A DNA stretch of 64,000 nucleotides from the NCBI RefSeq assembly GCF_003994415.1, contig NZ_CP034689.1, positions 2,108,001-2,172,000 on the forward strand, in the 5' to 3' direction. Positions 8,694 to 17,836 of this stretch are shown one piece after another. The notes beneath the pieces were generated by a model. It searched no databases and had not been told where the DNA came from. It saw only the letters and a program-made list of their open reading frames with translations. Numbering within the stretch: position 1 is the stretch's first letter; each line of letters opens with the position of its first letter. This stretch comes from Achromobacter spanius (GTDB taxonomy: Bacteria; Pseudomonadota; Gammaproteobacteria; Burkholderiales; Burkholderiaceae_B). The position numbers and the translations under genes are program-made.

Positions 8694-9223
8694 GGCCAGG
8701 TGGCAAACGGCGAATGACGGGACGTCGGCGGCCCTGGGCCGCTGGGGTCGCGGGGGTTGCAGTCCTGCTGCTGGTTGCGGGGCAGGCGGTAGCAGCGGAC
8801 GATGCGTCCACGACCGCCCGCTTGCGGCAGGCCGTGCGCGCTGACTACGTCCTGCAATGCGCAGGATGCCATCGGGTGGACGGGCGGGGCAGCAACCCGC
8901 ATGGCATTCCGGATTTTCGCCAGTCCGTGGGCGCGTTCGTGCATTTGCCCGAGGGCCGCGAATACCTGATCCGCGTGCCGGGCGCCGCCCATTCGCAGCT
9001 CAGCAATGCCGAGCTGGCGGCCGTGCTGAACTGGGTGCTGACGGAGTTCAGCGCCGCGCAATTGCCGGCCGATTTTGCGCCCTATACCGAAGCCGAAGTG
9101 GCGGTGGCGCGCCCGCGGCGGTACGACGACGTGGTGCCGGTGCGCCATGATCTGGCCAACAAACTGTCGTCCATGGGCTTCAGCTTGTCTGCATATTCTT
9201 ACGGCAGCGACAGAAAACCCTAG
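8690..9223 (+). CDS. Periplasmic monohaem cytochrome c, probable electron acceptor
   Basis: A 177-residue protein with a signal peptide (hydrophobic ~16-32, cleavage near GQAVAA) and one haem c site, Cys57-Ala-Gly-Cys60-His61. It starts inside the aauA stop (ATGA), so it is translationally coupled to the dehydrogenase. A small monohaem cytochrome also follows aauBEDA in Alcaligenes faecalis as I recall it, which supports a role in taking electrons from the TTQ enzyme. The only methionine in the predicted mature chain is Met162, close to the C-terminus, so the sixth haem ligand is not obvious. A role as a generic class I cytochrome remains possible. Confidence 0.85.
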   Translation: MRPGGKRRMTGRRRPWAAGVAGVAVLLLVAGQAVAADDASTTARLRQAVRADYVLQCAGCHRVDGRGSNPHGIPDFRQSVGAFVHLPEGREYLIRVPGAAHSQLSNAELAAVLNWVLTEFSAAQLPADFAPYTEAEVAVARPRRYDDVVPVRHDLANKLSSMGFSLSAYSYGSDRKP

Positions 9224-9372
9224 CCCGGCAAGAACTTAGGGGTTGTCACGGATATTCCCTGCCCAAGCGCGGTGCTAGAAAGAGGCAGCATTCCATTCAA
9301 CGCTGTAGCTGTGCCGCAGGGCTTGCCGTTCAAGGCACAAAAGGCACGCCGTTTCGAGACGCCGGAGTCGCC

Positions 9373-10326
9373 ATGTCATCATCGCTTTTGCACAGTCCGC
9401 CCAGGCATTTCCTGGACTGCGCCAGTTGGCAGGAAAGCATCAGCAGCACCTTTGTGCCCTTGGAAGTGTCGGCGGTGTTTCCGTCGCGCTTCCGCAATAG
9501 TGTGGCGGTGGACGCTTTGGGCTGGATGCACGTCAGCGAACTGCGCAGCAGCGCGCAGCGCGTGCGGCGCAGCAAGCTGCTGGCGGGGCGGTCCGAAGAA
9601 GCTGGCTACAAGGTCACGCTGCAACTGGCTGGCCGAAGCGAAATTCGCCAATCCAACCGCACGGCCTTGCTGATGCCGGGCGAATGGAGCATCTACGACA
9701 CCACACGCCCCTATGAAGTCGATGTAGATGACGGCGCGCATTTTCTGGTGATGCAGGTGCCGGGCAAGCATGCCGAAACCTGGCAACCGCATATGCAAAA
9801 CGCCGTGGCGCGCAGCTTCAGTGCGCGGCAGGGTTGTGGCCGCATGGCCATGGACCTGTTGCGCGTGGCCTTGGGCGAGCATGCCCATTTGTCGGAAAGC
9901 GCCGCGCGCGACGCGGCCAATGCCGTGCTGCAGATGATGGGGCTGGATATCAGCGAACGGGCGGGAGGCATGGCCGAGCAGGATCAGGCCGGTTTGAAGC
10001 ATGCGCAGTTGCGCCGGGTGCAGCAGCATATTCTTGAAAACCTGCACGATCCGGCCCTGTCGCCGGCGTCCGCGGCGGCGGCATTCCGGATGTCGCGCCG
10101 CTACCTGTACAACCTGTTCGCGCTGGCCTCCACCACGCCCGCTGACTTCATTCTTGGCGCCCGGCTGGAACGCTGTCGCGACGTGTTGCGCGATACGACG
10201 CAGGCGGCGCGGCAAATTGGTGATATTGCCTACCGCTATGGGTTTTCAGACGCGGCGCGATTCAGTCATGCATTTCGCAAGCGCTTCGGGGCATCGCCAT
10301 CCGAATACCGGCGCCAGGAGCGCTAG
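9373..10326 (+). CDS. AraC-family activator, FeaR-like
   Basis: A 317-residue regulator: N-terminal AraC_binding_2-type sensor (through residue ~170; ALLMPGEWSIYDTTRPYEV is the typical core) and a C-terminal double helix-turn-helix (residues ~215-315, with ISERAGG linker, FRMSRRYLYNLF and IAYRYGFSDAARFSHAFRKRFG). FeaR of E. coli has this build and activates phenylethylamine/tyramine oxidation genes, so this protein probably activates the adjacent aldehyde dehydrogenase and aau genes. It lies 149 bases after the cytochrome gene on the same strand and probably has its own promoter. The effector is not deducible from sequence. Confidence 0.88.
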   Translation: MSSSLLHSPPRHFLDCASWQESISSTFVPLEVSAVFPSRFRNSVAVDALGWMHVSELRSSAQRVRRSKLLAGRSEEAGYKVTLQLAGRSEIRQSNRTALLMPGEWSIYDTTRPYEVDVDDGAHFLVMQVPGKHAETWQPHMQNAVARSFSARQGCGRMAMDLLRVALGEHAHLSESAARDAANAVLQMMGLDISERAGGMAEQDQAGLKHAQLRRVQQHILENLHDPALSPASAAAAFRMSRRYLYNLFALASTTPADFILGARLERCRDVLRDTTQAARQIGDIAYRYGFSDAARFSHAFRKRFGASPSEYRRQER

Positions 10327-10378
10327 GGCTCCAAGCTTTGCGGTCCCGCCTGACAAGGACGCAAACGCAGCGCTGTGA

Positions 10379-11053
10379 TCAGAGCTGCTCTTCGTTGATG
10401 AGGTCTTCCTTGCCGTAGAACTTCACACCGATGTGGATGCGGTCGCGGCCTTGCGCGCGGCGGTGGCGGTTGGTGTCGCGCAGCGAATAGACGCAGCCGC
10501 AATATTCCTGCTGGTAGAAGTTTTCGCGCTTGCTGATTTCGATCATGCGGGCCGAACCGCCGCCTTTGCGCCAGTTGTAGGTCCAGTAGATCAGGTCATC
10601 GTAGCGGGCCGCCGCGCGTTCGCCGCAGCCGTTGATCTGGTTCATGTCTTTCCAGCGCGAGATGCCGAGCGAGCTGGTGATGGTGTCAAAACCGTGCTCG
10701 TGCGCGTACAGCGCGGTGCGCTCAAAGCGCATGTCAAAGCAGGCGGTGCAGCGCTCGCCGCGTTCGGGGGCGTCTTCCATGCCCTTGATGCGGTCGAACC
10801 AGTTGTCCATGTCGTAGTCGGCGTCGATGAACTCGATGCCGTGCTGTTCGGCGAAGCGGATGTTTTCCTGCTTGCGGATCTCGTACTCTTTGACCGGATG
10901 AATGTTCGGGTTGTAGAAGTAGATCGCGTAGTCGATGCCGGAAGCCGTCATGGCTTCCATGACCTCGCCGGAACAGGGCGCGCAGCACGAGTGCATCAGC
11001 ACCTTGCGGCGGCCGGCGGGAAGGTCAAGCTTGGGGCGGACGAGTTCGGACAT
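10379..11053 (-). CDS. queH: Epoxyqueuosine reductase QueH
   Basis: A 224-residue cytosolic protein of the QueH (formerly DUF208) family, which reduces epoxyqueuosine to queuosine in tRNA. Conserved cysteine motifs are HSCCAPCSG near the N-terminus, GERCTACFDMR in the middle and YCGCVYS near the C-terminus; these hold the metal and iron-sulfur ligands. It is the non-orthologous replacement of cobalamin-dependent QueG. It converges on the FeaR-like gene (52-base gap) and is followed upstream by 96 bases to the glnE stop. The length and motif set make the call firm. Confidence 0.93.
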   Translation of the reverse strand: MSELVRPKLDLPAGRRKVLMHSCCAPCSGEVMEAMTASGIDYAIYFYNPNIHPVKEYEIRKQENIRFAEQHGIEFIDADYDMDNWFDRIKGMEDAPERGERCTACFDMRFERTALYAHEHGFDTITSSLGISRWKDMNQINGCGERAAARYDDLIYWTYNWRKGGGSARMIEISKRENFYQQEYCGCVYSLRDTNRHRRAQGRDRIHIGVKFYGKEDLINEEQL

Positions 11054-11149
11054 GGCTGGCGTGCGGTAAAAAAGGCGGAAAACTCCTTATTTTACCGCGA
11101 GTTGGGGGGGGCGCCGGGCCGGGCCTTGGCGCTGCCCCTTGGTTCTTTC

Positions 11150-13942
11150 CTAGCTCTTTTCCGTAGCACCGCTACCGAGCACCGCTTCCCAGAGTTCACG
11201 CACGGCCGCGCGTTCGGCCCCTAGTTGTTCCGGCCCCACCCGCGCCTTTTCCACGCCCTGCATGCGCATTTCGTGCTGCACGCGGCGCAAGCTGCGGTAG
11301 GCGTCGGCGGCGCGTGCGGCCAGTTCGGGCGCAATCAAGCCGGCTTCGCCCGCCAGCCGCAGCAAGGTGATGTTGCCCAGGTTTTTCACGAACACGGGGT
11401 GCGTGGCCGCATAGCAAAGCACCAGGTACTGCGTCACGAATTCCACATCGACCATGCCGCCACGGTCATGCTTCAGATCGAACTGCTGGCTGGTGTTGGG
11501 ATGGCCGGCGTTGATCTTTTCGCGCATGGCCAGCACCTCGTCCCGCAACGCGGCGGGGTCACGGGGCTGCACCAGAATCGCTTCGCGGATCTGCTCGAAG
11601 CGGGCGCCCACCTGGGCATCGCCCGCGGCGTGGCGGGCGCGTGTCAGCGCCTGGTGTTCCCAGGCCCAGGCATGCTTGTGCTGATACTGCTCGAAGGCCT
11701 CGACCGAAACGGCCAGCAGGCCGGCGTCGCCGTCCGGTCGCAGGCGCAGATCCACTTCGTACAGCCGGCCCGACGAAGTCATGGTGGACAGCCAGGACGT
11801 CATGCGGCGGCCGAGCTTGGCGTAAACCTCGGCGGCATCTTCACGCGGATCGTCAAACAGGAACACCAGATCCAGGTCGGACGCATAGCCCAGTTCCTTG
11901 CCGCCCAGCTTGCCGTAGGCGATGACGGCAAAGCGCGGCGGGGCGCCTTCCACCTTGTTCACCAGCGGCCAGGCGCGGTGAATGGTTTCGGTCAGCAGCA
12001 GGTCGGCCAGCGCCGACAACTGGTCGGCCAGCTTCTCCACCGTGAGCTCGCCTTCCAGATCCTGCGCCAGCAGTTGAAAGCTGGCTTGGCGTTGCACGTC
12101 GCGCATCAGGTTCATCTGCCGTTCGACGTCGGGGACGCCATCGGGCAGGCGGCAAGCGTCCAGGTCGGCGCTGAGTTGGCGCGCGATCTGCGCAAAGTCC
12201 AGCGGTTCGAACAGCGTGCGCCAGTCGATCAGGCTGTCCAGCAGCAGCGGATGCTGCGTCAGGTACTGGGCGGCCCAGGGGCTGGCCGCCACCATCCGCG
12301 CCACGCGCGCCAGCGTGTCGGGGTATTCGGCCAGCAGCGCCAGATAGGCGCTGCGCTGGACAATTTTCTCGATCAGGTCAAACAGGCGCACTGCCGCATT
12401 CAGCGGCGCCGAGGTCTGCCGAGCCGCGCGCAAGGCGGCCGGCAGCAGGGCTTCCATGCGGCGGCGGCTGCTCTCGGGCAGGCTGCGTACCCGATGGCTG
12501 CCCAGCAGCGTTTCGGTACGCCGAAGCAGGTCTTGGGCCTCGTCGCCGAAGGCCTGCCGGATCTGTTCGGCAAGCTCGCATTCGCTGCCCGGCTCTTCGG
12601 TGTCGTTGGTCGCTTCGGCCGACGTGCCGGTGTCTTCCGCGTCGCCCATGCCGACCATGCGGAAGACGTTGCGGAAGGTCTGCGACACGAACTTGCGGTG
12701 CGCGGCCAGCGTGCTTTCAAAGTCGTCCGGGCTCATGCCCAGCGCGGCGGCCAGTGCGGCGCGCTGCGCGGGGTCGCCCGGCAGCAGGTGGGTTTGCTCG
12801 TCTTCGCGATACTGCAAGGCATGTTCGGTGCGGCGCAGGTAGCGGTAGGCCTCTTCAAGACGCCGCGCGTCTTCCTCGGGCACCAGGCCCGCCAGGCGCT
12901 CGGCATGCAGGGCTTCCAGCAGGCCGCGCTTTTGCAGGGCGGGCATGCGGCCACCGCGGATCAATTGGGCAAGCTGCACCACGAATTCGATTTCGCGGAT
13001 GCCGCCGTCGCCCAGCTTGATGTTGTTGGCGCTATCGATGCCGTTGCGCGCCATGGCGCGGCGCTGCCAGTCCTGACGGATGCGTTCACGCAGCGCGCGC
13101 AAAGCGGCCAGCGCATCGAAGTCGAAGTATTTTCGATAGACGAACGGCACGCGCAGGCTTTCCAGTTGGCGAGCCTGCGCGGCGCTGTCGCTGCCTTCAA
13201 ACGCCTGCGCGGGCATCAGGCGGGCCTTCAGCCAGGCATAGCGTTCCCATTCGCGCCCCTGGCCGATCAGGTAGTGCTCAAGCGCGTCCAGGCTCCAGGC
13301 GAGCGGGCCCGCGTCGCCGTCGGGGCGCAGTCGCAGGTCGGTGCGGAATACCTGGCCATTGGCGTCCACTTCCGAAATCACCGGCATCATGCGCCGCGTC
13401 AGCCGGCCGTAGAACTCGTGATGGCTGATGCGGCGCGGGCCGTCCGTTTCGCCTTCTTCGCCATACAGCATGATGAGGTCGATGTCGGAAGACACGTTCA
13501 GCTCGCAGCCGCCCAGCTTGCCCATGCCGACAATCAGCATCTCTTGCGGCTTGCCGGTGGCGGGGTCGCGCGGCACGCCGTGCACCGCGGCCAGCTCGGC
13601 GGCCACGCTGCGGTAGGCTTGCGCCACCGCGATGTCGGCCAGCGTGGTCATTGCGCCCACCACTTCTTCAAGGTCGGCCTGGCCGGACAGGTCGCGCACG
13701 ATCAGTACGCTGAACACGCGTTCGCGCAATTTGCGCAACACCATCCGGCAGGTGTCCAGCGGCAGGGTGGACGGCGCGTCGGGCCCGGCCAGTTCAGATT
13801 GCCATTGGGCCATCCTGGCGGCGGTGACGGGCTGTTGCACGGCATCCGCCAGCCACGCGGCCAGGTCGGGATGGGCGTCCAGGCGGCGGCGCAAGTGGCC
13901 GGACCAGGCAAGAGCGGGGGCAAGCAAAGAGGGCGTGGACAT
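11150..13942 (-). CDS. glnE: Bifunctional glutamine synthetase adenylyltransferase/removase GlnE
   Basis: A 930-residue cytosolic enzyme that adenylylates and deadenylylates glutamine synthetase under PII control. The two nucleotidyltransferase domains are seen at about residue 150 (SSDIDLIMLYGEEG) and residue 685 (ASDLDLVFLFDDP), each followed by the RLRPDGDAG motif. The ATG at 13942 (MSTPSLLAPA) is preferred to an upstream in-frame start at 14020 that would add 26 unconserved residues and run into the yhdP promoter region. Eighty-four bases separate it from the divergent yhdP gene. Confidence 0.95.
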   Translation of the reverse strand: MSTPSLLAPALAWSGHLRRRLDAHPDLAAWLADAVQQPVTAARMAQWQSELAGPDAPSTLPLDTCRMVLRKLRERVFSVLIVRDLSGQADLEEVVGAMTTLADIAVAQAYRSVAAELAAVHGVPRDPATGKPQEMLIVGMGKLGGCELNVSSDIDLIMLYGEEGETDGPRRISHHEFYGRLTRRMMPVISEVDANGQVFRTDLRLRPDGDAGPLAWSLDALEHYLIGQGREWERYAWLKARLMPAQAFEGSDSAAQARQLESLRVPFVYRKYFDFDALAALRALRERIRQDWQRRAMARNGIDSANNIKLGDGGIREIEFVVQLAQLIRGGRMPALQKRGLLEALHAERLAGLVPEEDARRLEEAYRYLRRTEHALQYREDEQTHLLPGDPAQRAALAAALGMSPDDFESTLAAHRKFVSQTFRNVFRMVGMGDAEDTGTSAEATNDTEEPGSECELAEQIRQAFGDEAQDLLRRTETLLGSHRVRSLPESSRRRMEALLPAALRAARQTSAPLNAAVRLFDLIEKIVQRSAYLALLAEYPDTLARVARMVAASPWAAQYLTQHPLLLDSLIDWRTLFEPLDFAQIARQLSADLDACRLPDGVPDVERQMNLMRDVQRQASFQLLAQDLEGELTVEKLADQLSALADLLLTETIHRAWPLVNKVEGAPPRFAVIAYGKLGGKELGYASDLDLVFLFDDPREDAAEVYAKLGRRMTSWLSTMTSSGRLYEVDLRLRPDGDAGLLAVSVEAFEQYQHKHAWAWEHQALTRARHAAGDAQVGARFEQIREAILVQPRDPAALRDEVLAMREKINAGHPNTSQQFDLKHDRGGMVDVEFVTQYLVLCYAATHPVFVKNLGNITLLRLAGEAGLIAPELAARAADAYRSLRRVQHEMRMQGVEKARVGPEQLGAERAAVRELWEAVLGSGATEKS

Positions 13943-14026
13943 GGTGTTGGGACGGCAGACGGATGAGCGCGTTTCAGGTATAAGTGGGGACGATACCGCA
14001 AGACATATTCTCCTGCCCACCGATCC

Positions 14027-17000
14027 GTGTCTGTTTCAAAAAAAGCCCCCACGCCGCGCGCGCGACGCGTGATCCGCTGCCTATTCTGGGCCGTGTTGAT
14101 CGTCTATTGCGTGGCGGCTGCGGGGTTCTTGGGCGTGCGCTACTGGGTGCTGCCTCGCGTGGGCGAATGGCGCCCTCAAATTGAAGCGTACGCCAGCGAG
14201 GCCTTGGGCGCTCGCGTCACCATCGGCGGCATCCAGGCCAACTGGCAAGGCCTGAATCCACGCTTGGATCTCACCGCTGTGCAGGTCGTCGACCACGACG
14301 ACGCAACGCCCGTGCTGTCCCTGCCTTCCGTTTCCGCTGTGCTGGCCTGGCGCAGCGTGCTGACGCTATCGCCAAGACTGGTGCGTTTGCAGGTCGAAAA
14401 GCCCGAGCTGACCTTGCGGCGCGATGCCGCGAACCACCTGTGGGTGGCGGGGCAGAATATCGACTTGAACGCCAAGGACCATCAGTCCGATCTGGATCAC
14501 CCGGCCTTGCAATGGTTGGTGCGGCAGCGCGAACTGCTGATCAACGATGCAACGATCGTCTGGCAAGACGACCTGCGCCGGGCTCCTCCGCTGCCACTGA
14601 CCGGCGTTGATTTCTTGATGCGCAATGGCAGCTTGTCGCACCGTTTTGTGTTGCGGGCGTCGGCCGGCGAGGCCCTGGCTCGCAAGGTGGAATTGCGCGG
14701 GGAATTCAACCGCGGCCTGTTCGCCGCCAATGCCGCCAACCCGGCAAACTGGAGCGGCCAGCTCTATACGGAACTGGACGATGTCGAACCGCAGTCCTGG
14801 GCGCCTTGGGTCCAGGCGCCTGTGATTGCGGGACGGATCGCCGGTCGGGCCTGGCTGCAACTGGATCGCGGCAAGTTCACCGTGCTGACGGCTGATGTTG
14901 CCGTGCGAGGCGTGGACTGGGTGGCGTCCAAGGACGGGCCGGCCGTACAAGGCGCGTCGGCGCAATTTCGCGTGCAGGGGCTGCCGGGCGACTTTGTTCA
15001 ACTTGATGGGGTGCCGCTGGCGCGCAGTGTCGGCGCTGCGGACCTGTCGATCAAGGGGGCGGTGCAACAGTTGCGGGTAACGCTGCCTGGCGTGTTCCAG
15101 GAACCGACCCTGGCCGCGCGCGAACTATCCGTGGATGCGCAGGTAAAGGGGCCGGACGCGGATCATTGGTTTGTCGACGTTGCGCAAGCGCATGTCGTGA
15201 ACGATGACCTGGACGTGCGCGTGCAGGGGCAATGGAAGCCGGAAGGCAAAACCGCGGCGGGTAGTGTCGATATGCGCGGCACGATGGTGCGCGGCGCCAT
15301 GCCGGCCATCCATCGATATCTGCCGCTTGAGGTGAATGCCGACGCGCGCGAATGGCTGGCGGTTGGGTTGCCGGCGGGGGAAATGCGTTCGGCTGCCATC
15401 ACGCTCAGGGGAGACCTGGATGACTTTCCCTACGCCGCGCCGGATGCCAGCGGCGAATTCGTCATTGCCGGCGCATATGCGGGCGCCAAGGTCGACTACG
15501 CGCCGCCGGGTTCGCACCACAAAGGCTGGCCCGTGCTCGAGAACCTGTCGGGCAATTTCCGCATTGACAAGGTAAGTCTGACGCTGGACAGCGCGGGTGG
15601 CGCGACCACACAGACCGGGCCGGGACAGGTGGTGAATCTTGGCGCGATGACGGCCACGATCCCGAACATGGATGATGGTGCCGAACTGCTGCTGGACGGT
15701 GAGACCGCCGGCCCCGTTTCCGCGTATCTCGCCATGGCGGCCAATTCCCCCCTGGGCGGCTTGTTGGACGGCGCGCTGGATGAGGCGCGCGGCACCGGCG
15801 ACTGGCGCGTGCCGATAAAGCTGAAAGTGCCGCTGTTGAACACCGACAATACCGAAGTGCAGGGCCACATCCTGTTCGAGGACAACAGCTTTACGTTCAT
15901 GCCGGAAATGCCGCTGCTCACAGGCCTGCATGGCGACCTGGAGTTCTCTGAAAAAGGGGTGCGCACCAAGGAGATCCGTGGGCAGTTCCTGGGCGGGCCG
16001 GTCAAGATCTTCGGCACTTTGGCGAAAAATTCGGACGTGCTGCAATTCGAGGGGGCGCTGACGGGGGACGGCTTGTCGCAACTGAGCAATACGCCTTCCA
16101 TGTCGCGATTTTCCGGCAAGACGGGCTACAAGGGCCGGCTGGGTTACCAGAAGGGCGGTTCGGTTGATATTTCCATGGAAACCGATCTGGCGGGCCTGGC
16201 GATCGACATGCCGGCGCCAGTGGGCAAGGCCGCCTCGTCGGCGCGTATGTTGAAGCTGCAGTGGGGTAAAGCGGAGGATCGCGGTGCAAAAGACCGGCGC
16301 TGGCTGACGGCCAGCCTGGGCGAAGACGTCAATGCGCTGTTTGAGCGGGACGCGGGCGGTGGCGCATCGTACTTCGCTCGTGGCGCGCTGGGCATTGGCC
16401 GACCTGCCAGTTTGCCGGATCGGGGGCTTAGCCTGAACGCCAGCCTGCCCGAGCTGGATATGGACACTTGGGAAACGGTGGTGGACGGCTTCGAGGCGCC
16501 GGCGGGCAAGGGCGGGGGCCGGAAAGCCGCGGCCAAGCCGGTCTTTCCCGAGCCGGAGCGCATCAGCCTTGCCACCGGCATCTTACGCGCAAGCGGTTAC
16601 ACCTTGAACGACCTGACGCTGTATGCAATGCGCCCGGGGCCGTCGCAATGGCGGGTGGACATCCAGTCGCGTCAGGCCGCGGGGTCGTTGGAATGGCGGG
16701 AAGCGTCCGGGGCGATCGCGGGCCAGATTACTGCCCGGATGAAGCACCTGTCGTTTGGGGGCGAGGGCGATACCAACGAGGCCGACAAGGCCCTGGCGTC
16801 TGGCAATGACCTGTCGGATATCCCCGCCATCGACCTGCAGGCCAAGGAATTCCTGTTGTACGGCAAGAATGTAGGCGAGCTTCAGGTGGTGGGCACGAAC
16901 CTTGCGCGTGGCCGGCAATGGCGGCTGGACAAGCTGACCATCACCAACGACGCGGCCACTTTGAACGCCGTGGGAAGCTGGCGTCTGGAAGGGCCGGACC

Positions 17001-17752
17001 GTGGCTTGAGCGTGGACACGAACGCCAGCTTCTCGGATCTGGGCAAGTTCATGACGCGAATCGGCTTCGATGGCGTGGTGTCCGGAGGCTCGGGTACGGC
17101 CCAAGGCAAGGCAACCTGGCGCAACCTGCCATGGACCCACAATATTGCGGACATTGGCGGTGAGGTTACCGTCAGCCTGGACAAGGGCCGCTTCATGCAC
17201 GTGAATTCCCGCACGGCACGCCTGCTGGAACTGCTGTCGCTGCAATCACTGCAACGGCTGGCGCGGCTGGACGTCAACCCCACCAATCTGCTGCGGGACG
17301 GCTTTCCGTTCGACACCATTCGGGGCCACGTGAAGATGGCGGACGGCAACATGTCTACCGAGGGCTACAAGATCAACGGACCCGTGGCAACCATCGTCTT
17401 GGCGGGCGGGGTCAACCTTATCCGCGAACGTTGGGACCTGAAGGCCGTGGTGATTCCAAACCTGGACGCCAGCGGCGCAGCCATGGTGACGGCGCTGGCG
17501 GTGAACCCGCTGATCGGCCTGGGCGCATTTGTCACGCAATGGTTGTTGAAACAGCCGTTGGCGCGCGCCATGACCATGGAATATTCCGTGACGGGTAACT
17601 GGGACGATCCGCAGATCGAGCCAATTGAGACCTCGGGCAAGGGCGAGGGCGCCGGCCCGGGCACCGACGCTGGCAAAGAGCCGCCCAAGCATACGCCGCG
17701 TCCCGCCAACGCCCCGGCTCGCAGCCGCATACCGGAGTTTATCGAGCACTGA
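14027..17752 (+). CDS. yhdP: YhdP-family AsmA-like protein
   Basis: A 1241-residue protein with one N-terminal membrane anchor (residues ~17-39) and a very long periplasmic body of repeated beta-strand segments, matching the YhdP/DUF3971 family with a C-terminal AsmA-like part (residues ~1000-1200). In E. coli, YhdP is one of three AsmA-like bridges moving phospholipids from inner to outer membrane. The start is a GTG (MSVSKKAPTPRARR); positive residues before the anchor fit an inside N-terminus. It is divergent from glnE and ends at a strong bidirectional terminator that it shares with rho. Confidence 0.9.
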   Translation: MSVSKKAPTPRARRVIRCLFWAVLIVYCVAAAGFLGVRYWVLPRVGEWRPQIEAYASEALGARVTIGGIQANWQGLNPRLDLTAVQVVDHDDATPVLSLPSVSAVLAWRSVLTLSPRLVRLQVEKPELTLRRDAANHLWVAGQNIDLNAKDHQSDLDHPALQWLVRQRELLINDATIVWQDDLRRAPPLPLTGVDFLMRNGSLSHRFVLRASAGEALARKVELRGEFNRGLFAANAANPANWSGQLYTELDDVEPQSWAPWVQAPVIAGRIAGRAWLQLDRGKFTVLTADVAVRGVDWVASKDGPAVQGASAQFRVQGLPGDFVQLDGVPLARSVGAADLSIKGAVQQLRVTLPGVFQEPTLAARELSVDAQVKGPDADHWFVDVAQAHVVNDDLDVRVQGQWKPEGKTAAGSVDMRGTMVRGAMPAIHRYLPLEVNADAREWLAVGLPAGEMRSAAITLRGDLDDFPYAAPDASGEFVIAGAYAGAKVDYAPPGSHHKGWPVLENLSGNFRIDKVSLTLDSAGGATTQTGPGQVVNLGAMTATIPNMDDGAELLLDGETAGPVSAYLAMAANSPLGGLLDGALDEARGTGDWRVPIKLKVPLLNTDNTEVQGHILFEDNSFTFMPEMPLLTGLHGDLEFSEKGVRTKEIRGQFLGGPVKIFGTLAKNSDVLQFEGALTGDGLSQLSNTPSMSRFSGKTGYKGRLGYQKGGSVDISMETDLAGLAIDMPAPVGKAASSARMLKLQWGKAEDRGAKDRRWLTASLGEDVNALFERDAGGGASYFARGALGIGRPASLPDRGLSLNASLPELDMDTWETVVDGFEAPAGKGGGRKAAAKPVFPEPERISLATGILRASGYTLNDLTLYAMRPGPSQWRVDIQSRQAAGSLEWREASGAIAGQITARMKHLSFGGEGDTNEADKALASGNDLSDIPAIDLQAKEFLLYGKNVGELQVVGTNLARGRQWRLDKLTITNDAATLNAVGSWRLEGPDRGLSVDTNASFSDLGKFMTRIGFDGVVSGGSGTAQGKATWRNLPWTHNIADIGGEVTVSLDKGRFMHVNSRTARLLELLSLQSLQRLARLDVNPTNLLRDGFPFDTIRGHVKMADGNMSTEGYKINGPVATIVLAGGVNLIRERWDLKAVVIPNLDASGAAMVTALAVNPLIGLGAFVTQWLLKQPLARAMTMEYSVTGNWDDPQIEPIETSGKGEGAGPGTDAGKEPPKHTPRPANAPARSRIPEFIEH

Positions 17753-17792
17753 TGTCGTACTTGCGGCCGCCATGCTCCGGTAGCCCTCAAAA

Positions 17793-17820
17793 AAATAAAC
17801 CGCCCGTAGGCGGTTTATTT
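17793..17820. terminator. Bidirectional intrinsic terminator between yhdP and rho
   Basis: A perfect 12-bp stem (AAATAAACCGCC at 17793-17804, GGCGGTTTATTT at 17809-17820) with loop CGTA, flanked by A-runs on the left and T-runs on the right. It can therefore stop transcription from both convergent genes, yhdP on plus and rho on minus. Confidence 0.92.
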
Positions 17821-17836
17821 TTGACGCGAAGCCAGG

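Noticed and set aside
11225..13966. A 913-residue open frame on the plus strand opposite glnE
   Set aside because: GlnE on the other strand is complete and conserved; the plus frame is rich in His/Gln/Arg/Gly with no domain, typical of an antisense shadow in high-GC DNA.
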